Positions 1 to 10,935 of a DNA stretch of 64,000 bases are shown in pieces (position 1 is the first letter of the stretch; each line of letters starts with the position of its first letter). The stretch lies in the NCBI GenBank assembly GCA_032717465.1, contig JAVRFU010000166.1, forward strand, positions 124,001-188,000, given 5' to 3'. A program made the translations under genes and the position numbers. Origin of the DNA: Coenobita brevimanus (lineage: Eukaryota; Arthropoda; Malacostraca; Decapoda; Coenobitidae). The notes under the pieces are model-generated. The model was not told the origin of the DNA. It was given only the letters and a program-made list of their open reading frames with translations, and did no database searches.

Positions 1-132
1 GATAGACTCTCACCAGGACCCTCACCCTCTAATGCCAAGACGGAATGAGGAAGACAGGCTTGATGATAGCACATATCTACTGGAGGAGGCTGATCCTGAG
101 AAACAAGAATCGCTGACAGCTACTAATGAGGT

Positions 133-270
133 TAGTAGCTGTGATTGTAGCCCCAGGTTCATCTGAGCATGAACTCGGTGAACTGTAGTCTGAAGTTAAC
201 CCTTCTCTTTCAGGGGAAAGGGAGAGAGCTGAGGAAAAATGTATAACTGGACAGACAGTAAAATTCCTTG
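133..270 (+). repeat. R2 dispersed repeat, copy 1
   Basis: A stretch starting near the words GTAGCCCCAGGTTCATCTG and continuing through a 'ctgtagtctgaagtt' core is recognisably repeated at 8660-8880 (minus), 18320-18505 (minus), 37188-37345 (plus) and 38150-38320 (plus). Copies share a GTTGTTG-like head, a GGCCCCAGG block and a core about gaining a CTGCAG-type word followed by a polypyrimidine stretch. No coding capacity is visible. It is probably a short interspersed element; no clear Pol III boxes could be fixed. Confidence 0.5.
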
Positions 271-443
271 ACTGTATAGATGCCATTTGATAAAGACATC
301 TCTCTGTAGTATCATTGAGGTTTGTAAACAGGCTAAAGGAGATAAAGGGCTAAAGGAGAGGGCTGAAAAGAATTAAGTGAAGAATAATTACTTCAGCAAA
401 ATGTTATCTCTGTTTTATTCATGCTGCATTTCAGTCACCTTAA

Positions 444-3194
444 CCCCTTCGTTACCGTATTTCTGTCCCCCCTGCTCAGCACCCCCCCCCCCCCACCGCC
501 AAACCGAATTTCCCCCAGGCATGGCTCTTTCGTGGGGTAGTATTTATTTTATCATTACATCGGTTCTACTTGCTTTATATTATTTATTTTTGTATTGGTA
601 AGTAAATTTTGACCACAAGATGTGTTTATGATATGTTATAATAATGTACATACAGTAATAATACTACATTTCTAACCAATTGATTTAGTAAACCTACGAT
701 ATACAGATAAATATAGTAGATAGCGATATAAATGAATGAACAGAGAAGAAAATATTGATTATATTATTTACCTTGTAAGTTTGAAGAAGATCCATGAAGA
801 ATGAGGTAGGTGGCAGGCAGGTCAAAAGTAGGTGGGGGTGGGGTGATGCTCTCCGAGGCAGACGCACCGAGGCAGGTTGGTGTGGCAGGTGGCGCACCCC
901 GAGGCAGGTGCACCAGGTATGCCACAGTGCCTACCGGGAGTGCCAGGCACGGTAGTGCTCCACTGAACACAAACCAGGCTGCTGAGGGCAGGCAGGGCAG
1001 TTCTCTCTGGAAAACTTTGCCATACCCTCTGTGTGACACACTCAGCACCGTTTTTGAGGCCATCGTTTCTTCTCGGTGGCAGGTATGACCAGCAGACCAT
1101 GGCAGACACCAGCCTCATCCACCTGCATCCCCTCCCCTCGCCTAGCCTTCTTCTTGTCCTTCTTCCTGGGAGATGATTTCTTTACCTCATGCACCTCCAC
1201 TAGTGCAGCATAACCAAGGGAGTATTCAGAGAGAAGTTCGTGAATGACCAGTCGAATATAGTCCCCATACTCTATCCACTTTTTTTGCTGATTGAGGTTC
1301 ATGAAGATAGTCCGTGAGTTGAGGAGCATTCAAGCAATAATGTGTAGTCCTATTTTCTTGAACCAGGAATAGGACTTCCTGGTGGGGTCAGTTGGTTCAA
1401 GAAGCTGATCCACCAGATCAACTGAGCCCATTAGGTCATTGTAGCGTTGGGTGGGACTTGGCTTCTTCACAAACTCTTGTCTTCCCCCCCTCAGATGGCA
1501 AGTGCGTTCCACAAAGCCAGCCTCATATTTTGTAGTGATGAGACTGACATACTTTGTTTCACGAAACTTGATGATGAGGGTCTCGTCCTTCCTGGCGAAC
1601 AAGGCTTGTCCCTTCTGAAGATTTTCATCCCTCACCATCTTGGGAACACCTCAGTTGGGAGGGATTGTACCTGTCATGAATGTGTCATGAGCAAACAGGT
1701 ACTCGGCAAGGCGGAGGGAAGAGTACCAATTATCTAGTACAGTGTGTCTTCCTTTATTGAGGAGGTCCATCATGAGGAAGACAGGGACTCATTCAGACTT
1801 TGAAAGGGACTGTAGCTCCGGTTGTTCCAACATACGGTCGTACAGGCGGGGTGTGTATAGGCAGAAATTCCAGGTGTACCCCCTGCTACAGGGTGAGCTA
1901 GATCGTACAGAGAAAAGTTTGAATCCAAATCGCTTCCTCTTTGTCTTTATGTACTGCCTAAAGTGTAAACGGCCCTTGTAGAGGATGAGAGACTCATCAC
2001 AGGCAAAGTTTTCCCCAGCAGAGAAATAGGAGGTGGCCTCTTCTTGCAATCCTCGTCAAGGGTTTCATGGTATCCGCATCATCAGGGTGGGAGTACCTAA
2101 TGAACCTCTGTATCTGTGGGAACCGGTTTCTGCTCACGATGGAGGCATGTTATACGGGAGGCCCCTTGCCAAGTAATGAGGTACTCCAGTAGTCAGAAAT
2201 CTTGGGTAGTTTGGTCACTCCCATCAGCAACTGCAGGGCAGTGAAAACATACATTTCATCCCGAGTCACATCACGCCACTTTCTGCCCATAAATTTGATC
2301 CTCTTATGGCTGGGTTTTCTCTGAAAAATTTATTAGCTCTCTCATTGGTACAAAGGCAGAGGGAGTCGACGATATCATGCGATAGAAACAGCTGGAAGCC
2401 GTCCAGGGCCGACATGGTTTCTGCCTTATGCTGTGCAAGTATTCCTGGATGCACATCCTCAAAATCATCGATGATATCAGGCAAGGGAGTGGGACGATGG
2501 TCAGCAAAGGGATTTGCCAGGATGTTGAATGTGGGAAGTGCAGTCAGGTCGTGGAGTGGCAATGGTGAACTGGCCAAACTGATATCAGAATCAGTATCAC
2601 TTCCTCCACAACTATTGCTCACCTCACTGTCATTGTCGGGCATGTACTCATCAGAGTCGCTCACAGTTATGTCAGATTGTGTTTCATCGTCAGACACTTC
2701 TAAGTCACTATCCAAGTCGGATTCACTCTCGTAGGAAGCCATAGCACTGAAGTAAATCCAAAGGCACTGACACGTGTGGCTGCTTGAAAAAATCTACGGC
2801 GTGCCTCAACACACTTTCCTACGGTACCACAACTCTTGCTAAGCTACCGAGAGTCCCCTTACCAAGAAGTATTATCTGGCTATATTTTATCACATGTTAT
2901 AGGGCATTATATGTACCAAATTCAAAATATATAGGGTACAATGACCTATACAACATACTGTATTTCATTTTCATAAAACTATGCCCCATGGCAGGGGAGT
3001 GCAGCATCAATGGCAGAGTTGCCATATGTTATCACAAATGTGATCATAAAGCACAAAACCCGAGGAAGAGGAAGCCCAATAGGCCCCTATAATGATCGTG
3101 AGTACCCTAGTACTCACGATCATATTTGGTTCCGCTGCCGAAATTTCATTTTGAGTATGGTGGTACACATTTTGGAAATTCGGTAAAGAAGAGG
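444..3194 (-). mobile_element. piggyBac-superfamily DNA transposon, full length but decayed
   Basis: The ends are imperfect terminal inverted repeats: left CCCCTTCGTTACCGTATTTC at 444-463, right the reverse complement of CCTCTTCTTTACCGAATTTC at 3175-3194 (16 of 20 positions agree). Both ends are bordered by the tetranucleotide TTAA (440-443 and 3195-3198), the target duplication diagnostic of piggyBac. A broken transposase lies inside on the minus strand. Element length of about 2.75 kb fits the superfamily. A palindrome (gatcgtgagtac...gtactcacgatc, about 3098-3122) sits near the right end and could be a subterminal repeat. Seen directly: ends, TTAA sites and protein fragments. Inferred: loss of autonomous activity, because of several stops. 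Confidence 0.88.
1080..2742 (-). pseudogene. piggyBac transposase (PGBD-like), inactivated
   Basis: Reading the minus strand from 2742, the N-terminus is an acidic Ser/Asp-rich tail (158-codon open stretch, 2742-2266), as in PGBD4-type transposases. It is followed by WRDVTRDEMYVF and KLPKISDYWS fragments and the block ACDESLILYKGRLHFRQYI (about 1950-2010), which carries the first catalytic Asp. The DNWYSS block (about 1733) has the second and the GSVDLVDQLL block (about 1400) the third, so all three members of the DDD triad are still visible. Reading frames change and stops interrupt the protein at about 2140, 1980, 1740, 1655 and 1329. The C-terminal half is open in two pieces (1638-1330, 1329-1042). 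The element is a fossil copy rather than a domesticated gene, because the frame is broken many times. Confidence 0.85.
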
Positions 3195-3346
3195 TTAAGA
3201 AAGACCTCTTATAGATGTACTATGGGTCACAAAAGTATTGGTGCACTGGGGGTCCGATGCCTACCGGAAACATTCAAACAACTTCTTACATTACCAACAT
3301 CTCATTGTATATGAACAATGTCTGTTTTTATAAACATGACATATTG

Positions 3347-3480
3347 TGGTAGGTGGGGGTGCCCATCATCCACTCACTCTGTGTAGGGATGCCTTATGGT
3401 CCCTACACTGAGTGACAAGCCAAGTGGTTTCCTATACCCAGGAAACCATTTACTATGCTGGGTGGTAACCATATAACCAG
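3347..3480 (+). repeat. SINE-1 head fragment (internally deleted)
   Basis: It begins with the 'ggtaggtgggggtgccc' head seen at the 5' end of other SINE-1 copies. After a shortened middle it continues with the block around 'ggaaaccatttactatgctgggtgg'-type sequence and 'accatataacca'. The tRNA-like middle and 3' tail of the family are absent. It abuts the Jockey-type LINE fragment that follows. Confidence 0.7.
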
Positions 3481-3499
3481 GGTTTTTGGCCAGGTTAAG

Positions 3500-4333
3500 T
3501 GTCCTCCAGATTCCACTATCTTGTTGTTTTTCATGCATCAAAGACTCAGTTCTTGCACCTATCAACCCGACAAAATCTTCCACAGGTGTACCTGCTAATG
3601 TTTAATAATATTCATCTTGATCCTGCATCATCCTTGAACATGCTTGGAGTTTCATTCACTCGGGACTTATCTTGGAAAGATCATATTACATCTCTTGTAA
3701 AATCTGCTTCCAAGAGATTAGGTGTGCTAAGCCAACTCCATTCCTTCTTTACCCCTGCACAATTGTTGACTCTATACAGGGGTTTTATCCGCCCCTGTTT
3801 AGAGTACAACTCTCATGTCTGGGGAGGCTCCCCACATACTGTACAGCTCTTCTCAATAGGGTGAAGTCAAAGGCTTTTCGTCTCATTAACTCTCCTCCTC
3901 TTACTGGCTCCCTTCAACCTCCGTCTCTTTGCTGCAGTGTTGCATCTTTATCTCTCTTCTATCACTTCTTCAATGGTTACTGCTCCTCTGAACTGTCTGC
4001 TTGTATTCCTCCACCTCTATGATGGGCGTGTAGCACCCATCTAGCAGCAAACTCTCATCCCTTTTTCTGTCCAGCTCTCTGATGCAAGAGCTAACTGTTA
4101 CTCCCAGTCCTTCATTTATGCAACAGGTCAACTCTGGAACTGTCTCCCTCTGTCTGTATTTCCTGCTAGCTATGATCTCCAGTCTTTCGAACGCAGTGTG
4201 TCCAGGCGTCTCAAAACAATCGGATCTTGATTTTGGCTCTCTCTTGTATTTTGTTTTTCTCTTGCAAGGAACAGTTTTGCAGTCTCATGGCCTTTGGTTC
4301 CTTCTTCCTAGCATAAAAAAAAAAAAAAAATTA
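3500..4333 (+). mobile_element. Jockey-type non-LTR retrotransposon, 3' fragment
   Basis: The open stretch 3499-3864 encodes the C-terminal part of a LINE reverse transcriptase ORF, with words such as LGVSFTRDLSWKDHI and YRGFIRPCLEYNSHVWGG typical of the post-RT region. The same protein and the same non-coding tail recur in the larger copy at 38.8-42.1 kb (41360-42090). It ends in an A run of about 17 at 4316-4332, the expected poly(A) tail. The copy is 5' truncated, and frames break after 3864. Confidence 0.8.
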
Positions 4334-4397
4334 ATGCTGGCAAATGTTTCAGAGAGCCTCAGAGGCCCCATACCTGCCCAGGGCCCCAACCAAATGG

Positions 4398-4525
4398 GTA
4401 GATTCGCATGGCCATGTGGAATGAGAGAGGTGTGAATGAGGAGAACAAGAGGGTGGAAGTAGTTTACGTGTTCAAGAGTGCGAGAAATGCTGTGATGGCA
4501 TTGTGTGAAACAAAGATGACCACAC
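4398..4525 (+). mobile_element. RTE-type LINE, short 5' endonuclease fragment
   Basis: The open frame from 4408 reads MAMWNERGVNEENKR and later ALCETKM. These match the first two motifs of an apurinic-like endonuclease of RTE elements (the W-N-x-R-G start and the x-x-E-T-K-x catalytic Glu region). Both ends are truncated. The spelling is close to the copy starting at 62.5 kb, so it may be the same family. Confidence 0.6.
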
Positions 4526-4609
4526 TGACCATCTTCCACGCCTCACAGCCGGTGTGCGACCAACACGTCAATCGTGCGTGGTGGAAAGGGGAGGGGGGGA
4601 TGACAGCTC

Positions 4610-4715
4610 ACATCCATCCATCCAACATCTAATCCTACATAGCCCCATGAGGAGCGTAGGAGCCCGGGGCTAAGAAAGTTGGTCCTGGCATTTAAGATGA
4701 GAGTGACATTACTAT
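4610..4715 (-). repeat. SINE-1 3' fragment
   Basis: It starts with TCCATCCATCCA, the simple-repeat tail of the family, followed by 'gccccatgaggagcgtagga' and 'aagatgagagtgac', which are the 3' module of SINE-1 read on the minus strand. The same module is seen at 8500-8580, 18735-18830, 27030-27115, 27533-27622 and 48825-48905. Confidence 0.75.
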
Positions 4716-5736
4716 AGACTCATGATAGACTCAGTGTTATGCTTTTCCCCTTACAATTGATTACCCCCCAAAAATGACATTCTTTAGTTACAATAATCAT
4801 TCATCACAACCTCTCTCAGTACACTTGCATCGGATAAACAATGAAAATCATCATGTCTCACACCACTTGTGCATGTGTACATGATGGTAGATTGTGTGAC
4901 CGTAGGAATATATTCCTTCCCACTTGAGATTTTATTATAGAGACTGAATACTAATAAATTACAGTAGAAAAAAAAAAAGACTTAGCAAATAGGTAACTTA
5001 ATCTACATTCTGATCACGTTCTCATGGAAACAGCTACACCCTGGCCACACACTCTCACTTAGCCGACCTTTTGGTCGTAAAATAAACTGGATACGACTCA
5101 TTATCATTTCCGGGCACTACATGGTGTGACAAGAGTAACAACAAAGATGAAAGGTACGGCATGGTGGGATGAAAAGGTTAAGAAACCAGTGAAGGAAAAG
5201 AGGAAGCAGTAGCTAGAGTGGTTACAGAACAGGGCAGGGATGCACAGAACTCCGTCGGATGGCAGCCTTAAGGCTGGCCTTAAATGAAATATTAAAGGCG
5301 GCCCTACGGCTGCCTCTAAGGCCCATGCACGACTACCCCTTGCCTTGTCTGAAGGGTGACTTAAGTTTCGTGCATTGGCTTTAGCTAAGGCTAGCCTTAA
5401 CTGTAGTGAATGTTTTGGGGTAAATCTCGTGCGTCAGCTGAGACTCTTCTGACCAATCAGACGGCAGAACACAGAAACACTGGGGCAGTCACAGAGCTTT
5501 AAGAATCAGCTGGAGATGAGAGGCGAGAGTGAGTGTTTATGTTACTGGCAATGTGGGGAAACCCGTCACATATAATGCCTAGGTAAACTATGTAATGCTA
5601 AAATTTCAAGACAAGGTCTAAGAAAATCACCTGTACACATTTCCTTGGTATTCTGTAGATTACCGTGTTTGTTTTAGGCAAAGTGAGGAACGACCAAACT
5701 ATAGCAAACCGGCAAATGTGAAATCAGTTATTTCAG
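4716..5736. other. No gene recognised
   Basis: No exon or mobile-element protein was recognised. The stretch 5260-5420 is rich in GGCC, AAGG and CCTTAA words that pair with each other imperfectly, which may be the remains of a small transposon. An A run of 10 lies at 4969-4978. Confidence 0.4.
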
Positions 5737-5760
5737 TATGTTAGGCTAATATAGACTGCT

Positions 5761-5921
5761 GTTAGGTTTGGCTGGGATAGTCTAAGCTACGTTCATATTC
5801 GATATAGGTAGGTTAGGTTAGGTTAATTTTGGTAAACGCCTAACATAGCGCTTTTCTAAATTGGCCTAACCTAACCTAGCCTAACCTAACTTAAACTTAA
5901 CCTAGATTATCCCAGCCTAAC
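5761..5921. repeat. Inverted repeat enclosing TTAGG-type telomere-like motifs
   Basis: The left side has GGCTGGGATAGTCTA followed by three TAGGT units (5806-5823). The right side has CCTAACCTAACCTAGCC (5865-5881) and TAGATTATCCCAGCC (5903-5917). The two sides are inverted copies around a spacer of about 40 bases. TAGGT is a rotation of TTAGG, the arthropod telomere unit, here in opposite orientations on the two arms. Short runs like this are also common in arthropod introns, so a telomeric origin is not proven. Confidence 0.6.
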
Positions 5922-5941
5922 CCCCTGTTGTTTATTATACT

Positions 5942-6086
5942 TTGCCATAAAAATGCTAGACATTCTACAGAATACCTAGCATTCTAATAAAATCCCTAGG
6001 TAAAATGTATGAAGTCAGAATGAAATAAGCTTATTTCATACCTTGCCAAAAAATGCTAGACATGCTGTCGAATACCTGGGCATTCT
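5942..6086. repeat. Diverged direct repeat, two units of about 44 bp
   Basis: The words TTGCCATAAAAATGCTAGAC (from 5942) and TTGCCAAAAAATGCTAGAC (from 6044) each continue to an 'aatacct..gcattct' ending. The units lie about 101 bases apart. They follow the palindrome directly and may belong to the same non-coding element. Confidence 0.55.
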
Positions 6087-7593
6087 ACACAATACCTTAT
6101 TTTCACACAATGCCGGTAACTTAACACAACAGTCAAGGATAAGCAAGTGAAGTACCAGTAATTAATTGAAAACAGTGTAGGGTGCAATGAAAATCACTCC
6201 AGCATTACACCCACACAACCTTTAAAACAGGGTACTAAGCGTACTGCCCTCCGCCTGTCGACTCGTAGTCACGAAGCTAATAGGTCCCTACCCGGGGGTT
6301 CCCTACTTTTTTAACATTTGAAAATTCCCAGTTCTGTCCCATATTGAGGACACTGGGCTCCAATGGGATATAAGTGTAGGTGCACACAGAAAGTGGAAGC
6401 CAATGATTGATTTAAGATCTTTTGTGTGATATGTTTCAGGCTTTAGCTACCTGTGCCTTGTGTGGCAACCATCACTGAAGTAAACTAATCCTCACTGAAC
6501 TAAGTGAAGTATTTAACAGACGATGGATTTTCATAGACATTAGTGTTGAGTGTGGTGAGTTGGGACAGTTCAGGACGCGGGATGAGTTGGAACAGTGGGC
6601 ACTGCAGTGCCAGATGCCAAGACATTTCCATGTTATGGTGGCCGTTCAACATCCTTGCCCCAGCTTTACAAATGTTGTTAATACTAGTTTTCTACAGAAC
6701 CATGAATAATGCATGAAAAGTGTGCAAATGTGAAAGGGTAGCATTTTGACCTTTGTAGAATTTCATGTTTGAAAATACATATTTTGCCAATTTTCCTCTC
6801 CTACAGTCAGTTTTAGAGATAAAGGTCTACTTTTTGGTGGGTGAAATCTTTAGTTTTTTTTTTTTTTTTTCTCCAGAAAATGCATTTTTACAGCAGAGCA
6901 GAGCTGAAGGATTAATAGACAGTTGTCCCGACTCGCCCACCATTTTTTTTTTTTTTTTTTACCCAGGGTGAGCTGGGACAACAATTTCATTTGTGATTTT
7001 CAGAAGGAAAAACCTATTTTTCATGCATTATATACTACAGTACTATATTTTGTAGTTTGCAGTATTTTTGGTGGTTTTGGTTGTCAACAAGTAGATATTT
7101 CTCATTTTCAGGTTGCATACATGCCTAAAGAGAGAAAATACTGTGATATGAATTATGGCAAAAAAGAATATATTGGTATAATGTTAAAAGTAGGGACAAA
7201 GAGCTGTACAATGAAATTTTTGGAAAGGAGAGGAACTGAGAAATGCAACTGGCCAGTTTGTGATGATACAATGTATACTGATGATGATTTTCAGCAATAT
7301 ATCAATCATTGGTGGACCTGTCTTATTAGCAGGAACTGTACCTTTTACGATGCAAGAGGTGGACAAAGCCTTTCATGATTATAAAAAGTATATTTCTCAG
7401 TGAAATATTTCAGCATGAATAGCTACAGGCAACTTAGCGGAACTCTTAACTACGGAATATGTATAGTGCAGTGCGTTGTGTGTGAAGTGCATTGTGTTTT
7501 TATATTTCTCATGGTTAGTCATTGTGGCCCCCCGCCCCAAATTATATTTCTGGCTGCGCCCCTGTTTCATACTACAGTTGTTTTGTTTGTCAG
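6087..7593. other. Intergenic or intronic, no supported gene
   Basis: Two T runs (6856-6871 and 6943-6960) and two copies of a 'gagttgggacag'/'gagctgggacaa' phrase are visible. An open stretch at 6923-7378 ends in a Cys- and Asp-containing segment (NWPVCDDTMYTDDDF) that was not recognised and has no splice or codon evidence behind it. Confidence 0.35.
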
Positions 7594-7756
7594 GTTAATC
7601 CATTGGAGAGAGAGCAAACTTATCCAAGTGATGATGAGATTGCTGAGGCTGAAGATGTCATGGCAGCTGCTCTCGCCACAGCCAAGACCCGCACCAAACG
7701 TGTTCCTCGGGGCACTTCAGAGTACCAGGCAGCATGGATTATTGACAGTGATGATG
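7594..7756 (+). CDS. TSR1: TSR1 ribosome maturation factor, internal exon A
   Basis: TSR1 is a GTPase-like (catalytically inactive) factor that rides on late pre-40S particles in nucleus and cytoplasm. This exon encodes VNPLEREQTYPSDDEIAEAE through VPRGTSEYQAAWIIDSDD, matching the middle of animal TSR1 (roughly residues 340-395), just before its acidic linker. The acceptor is TTTGTTTGTCAG ending at 7593; the donor is GATG followed by GTAAGG (7757). The exon starts in phase 0 and ends with one leftover base, which matches the start of the next exon. Upstream TSR1 exons are not in the window. Frame and splice sites look intact. Confidence 0.9.
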
Positions 7757-8165
7757 GTAAGGTGACACAGAAATATGATTTATTGATTAATCACTCTGGT
7801 AAGTCTAAGCTCCCTCAACTGAAAAGGGTTGACTGGTATAATATTCTCACTGGAGAGGTGTGTTGACTTCTGTAGTGTATAGTATTATTGATACATTGTA
7901 TGGGTACTGATTTATGTCAGTCTTTAGTATATTATGAATAGCCACATCTCTTGGTTATCAGAAATACAGTTAACAGTTTATAGATACTGCACCCTCTTAA
8001 TATTTTCACCAATACTGTTTAGATATAATTTGACTTGACAAGGATGATGGAAGTGTATACAGTATATCAGTGGTGTGTTACAGAATATCAATACTTTTTT
8101 CATACAGCTGTGCATTAGGTGAAAGTGGTAAATCTGATTTATAGGTAGCAAATGTGCTTTTAATA
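7757..8165. other. TSR1 intron, no feature recognised
   Basis: AT-rich intron sequence between TSR1 exon A and the SINE-1 copy. The frame runs on for a while past the donor (to 7864) without similarity to TSR1, which supports placing the splice donor at 7757. Confidence 0.5.
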
Positions 8166-8590
8166 GGCTTCCCGCCCCCGATGTAGTGCTGCTCTTGGCC
8201 CACTGCCCATTCTTCTCTTCCTTCCTTCTTTCCTTCCTTCCCCTTCTGTCTTTCTTTCCTTCATTCTTTCCTCTTCCTTCTGTCTACAGGTGACTCTGCA
8301 CTGAGTGACAAGGGTTTCCTGTACACCAGGAAACCATTTACTACGCTGGGTGGTTACCACATAACCAAATTATGACGCCTGGTGGTTTAGTGAGTAATTA
8401 AGGCACTCCAGTCGGATTGAGCCTGGGCAGGTATATATCCAAGGGGTGGTTGGGATTTATAGGTCATGTAATGCCACTCAGGGATGAGTGAGGCTGGTCA
8501 CTCTCATTTTAAATGTCAGGACCAACTTGCCTAGCCCCGAGCTCCTATGCTCCTCACGGGGCAACACAGGATTAGATGATGATGATTTTT
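8166..8590 (+). repeat. SINE-1, near full-length, tRNA-derived
   Basis: The best copy of the family. In order it has a head with 'gatgtagtgctgctc', a polypyrimidine zone of C/T (8210-8285), and a block 'ctgcactgagtgacaag' to 'ccatttactacgctgggtgg'. A tRNA-like segment follows, with an A-box-like TGGTTTAGTGAGT (8384-8396) and a B-box-like GGATTGAGCC (8415-8424). The 3' module with GAGGCTGGTCACTCTCAT ends in a GATGATGAT tail near 8572-8584. The tRNA-like boxes sit unusually far inside the element, downstream of the head, which makes the family modular. It is inserted in a TSR1 intron. Confidence 0.75.
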
Positions 8591-8659
8591 TCCCTAATTG
8601 CAAAAAAAAAAAAAAAAAAGGGAGGCACATAATGAGGACTTTACCATAGACATTATAGG

Positions 8660-8885
8660 CGCTGGAGAAGGATGCATTCATGAGATGGCACTGATATAAT
8701 CAGGTGGCTCTGTTGGCCAGGTATACAAACATCTTTCATCTCCCATCCTAACTCTAGCAGTAGGAAGGTAGACTGCATTAGAAGGGCAACCTTAGCCTGC
8801 AGTTCACTGGGTTCATGTTCAGTTGAGCATGGGATCACAACAGCAGCTGCACGTAAGGGTTTATGGGTTAGAGCAGGCATCAGAA
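8660..8885 (-). repeat. R2 dispersed repeat, copy 2
   Basis: Minus-strand copy containing 'gcctgcagttcactgggttca' split over mismatches and an 'aggtagactgcatt' core, aligned by eye to the copies at 133, 18320, 37188 and 38150. There is no coding capacity. Confidence 0.5.
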
Positions 8886-9544
8886 GCCAAGAAAAAGATA
8901 GTGTAAACTAGTTTAATATGTGTGATAGTGAGGAATGATGTTGAGGAAACACAAGAACTTGAAAAACTACACTAATCCCTTATTTTTTTCAGGAATTTTG
9001 TTTGTGAATTTGATTGCTTTTTTTTTTCTTTCTTTTTTTTTCTGGATGGGATTCTTTCTGCTGATTGAATTTAAAATATTGCACCACAAAAGTTTCTGCT
9101 TCTGGCTGCTAGGTATCTCATGCACACTTTGCTGCACTCCCTCCGAAATCAACCTTTCACACGTTATCCTATCCCAGTGCATTATCTTTTCATCTCTCAT
9201 CATCTCATTGTCATCACATCATCATCATCAAATGCATCATTATCATGGATCATCACATTGTCAGTCAGAGGAGAAGTAAAATTTGTTGGCAGGACATCAG
9301 TATTTTCACTTTTCACTAAGTTATCAGCTGACCATCAAAGTTTCAAAAGCTTTGTTTACCTCCAGCCGCTTCACCTTAGCATGTCGTGCTGCACAACTAG
9401 TTACATGCATTTGTACCTGCTCGCATGCATTTTTGTACAGTGAAGCCATGCATGGAATATTAATAATATCCATTATCATTTCAGAATGTCTAAGCTTCTA
9501 GCAAGTTCAGTTACATGAAGACTTCCTTGTAACACAGTTACAGT
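8886..9544. other. TSR1 intron, no gene recognised
   Basis: Low-complexity T-rich and CATCAT-rich sequence (9018-9040 T/C run, 9205-9245 CATCATCAT-type). No exon was found. Confidence 0.4.
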
Positions 9545-9552
9545 AATTTGTA

Positions 9553-10232
9553 GGCTTACATGAAGGAGTGTTAGTGCCAGCTTTAACATACGGGTGTGTG
9601 AGACTATGGTGTGGCATGATAATGAAAAGTGCAGTGGAGATGAGACTGAAGAGGAATGTATGTGGAGTACAGAGAGTGGATAGGATACAGAATAATATTA
9701 TTCATGAAAGATGCTGAGTGAGGAAGTCTGTAGACACAAGAATCAAAGAGAGTGTACAGGTGTACTGAGATGGTATGGTCATGTGGAGAGAATGGATGAC
9801 AATAGAGTGGTGAAAAAATATCTGAGCGAATATGAAGGAGGGAGGAGGTGAAGTAGGCCAAGAAGAAGGTGGAGAGATATGGTGAATGAGCATGGGAGGA
9901 AGAGAGGTATGGAATTTGGTATGACTAAGGGACTGACAAGCGATCAAGCTGGCTGGATGAATTTTGTGGAGAGAAGCGTATGGACAGGAATTTGGCACCC
10001 CATTTTAAAGTGACAGCATTTGGACTGACTCGATTGGATAGGTACTGTATATGTGAAGCTACAGTACGTGGTGGAAACCTTGTGGCCTATCAGATGGAGC
10101 CAGGATTCCGTGGGCTTGAGTGATGAGTGAATGGAAGCGTGGCCCTTTGAATTGGGCAAACTTTGGTAATGTGGATGCAACTACTCCTCACCTGCCTGAA
10201 AGGAGGTCCAGATGATGATGATGATGATGATG
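9553..10232 (+). mobile_element. RTE-B LINE, 3' end fragment
   Basis: It begins in the C-terminal coding region ('acatgaaggagtgttagtgcc', shared with 29615 and 31265) and passes the motif region encoding a W-x-G-H-V-E-R-M-type sequence. It then runs through a 3' untranslated region ('gccaggattccgtgggctt', 'gtgatgagtgaatggaagcg') and ends in GATGATGATGATGATGATG at 10213-10232. The same tail ends the copy at 32277 and, inverted, lies at 13712-13872. The coding part is interrupted by stops. Confidence 0.75.
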
Positions 10233-10305
10233 TATACATTGTTTTAAGCTGCATTATTTGAACATTCCATTACTAATAGCTTTCATTCTATGTTTTTCTT
10301 GACAG

Positions 10306-10533
10306 AAGAGAAAAGTATTGAGGGTGATGGAGATGATGATAGTGCCATCATGGAAGGTGATAATGAATTGGCTCCTGTTGACACCCTCTCTCAAGATGGT
10401 TCTCAAAATGCCTGTGAGGAAGATGAAGATGAGGAGGAATACGAGACAGTGACAATGACAGATGCCGAGGGAGTTAACTATGATGATAAAATGGACTATG
10501 GGGCTGAGATGGATGCCTTGGAAAAGTTAAGAG
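10306..10533 (+). CDS. TSR1: TSR1, internal exon B (acidic linker)
   Basis: The acceptor TTTTTCTTGACAG ends at 10305. The single base left from exon A plus AA gives Glu, so the phases join. The exon encodes an Asp/Glu-rich linker with DEDEEEYETVTMTD and then YGAEMDALEKLR, which matches the acidic stretch and following helix of animal TSR1. The donor is AGAG|GTAAGT at 10534. One base is left over, fitting the acceptor phase of exon C. The intron that follows is about 13.4 kb and holds Tigger, RTE-A, SINE and CR1-type insertions. Confidence 0.9.
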
Positions 10534-10761
10534 GTAAGTCTCGGATCAGTGAAGACAGTTCATGTAATGATATGGTTTGGCTTCGTAGGTACCACTTATG
10601 AAATACAGGTAAGCCCTTAATTCACGCGAACTTTTTTCACACGATTTCGGTTATCCACGAATTTTTCGTACAATAATTAAAACAAAATTATAGTATTCAA
10701 ATAAATAATTTTAATATACAAGAGAAATAAACAAAATATAAAAATGCCAACCTGCTGGCCG

Positions 10762-10922
10762 TGTATTTACCTATTTGTTTTTACCTATTTGTAGTATACA
10801 GGAATTGAGCAATGTTCGTACTGTCCTGTCTCCATATCCACATTTATCAAGTCTACCTTTACACACATAAATGTTTTTCTCATGCACCACCTCTTTGTCT
10901 AAGTCGTTCCAAATATTTAAGT
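10762..10922 (-). mobile_element. CR1/Jockey-type LINE, 3' end fragment
   Basis: Reading on the minus strand, it matches the 3' end of the LINE ending at 23447: the coding words for a 'W-N-D-L-D' region, then 'gctcaattcctgtatacta' and 'caaataggtaaa' repeats. It is 5' truncated and sits inside the Tigger element. Confidence 0.75.
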
Positions 10923-10935
10923 ATTTACCTAATAT

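Noticed and set aside
2306..2734. 142-codon plus-strand open stretch
   Set aside because: It lies opposite the acidic N-terminus of the piggyBac transposase, whose minus frame has recognisable family sequence and a natural start.
6923..7378. 151-codon open stretch upstream of TSR1 exon A
   Set aside because: It begins inside a T run, has no recognisable domain and does not match the TSR1 residues expected before VNPLERE. It is not annotated as a gene.
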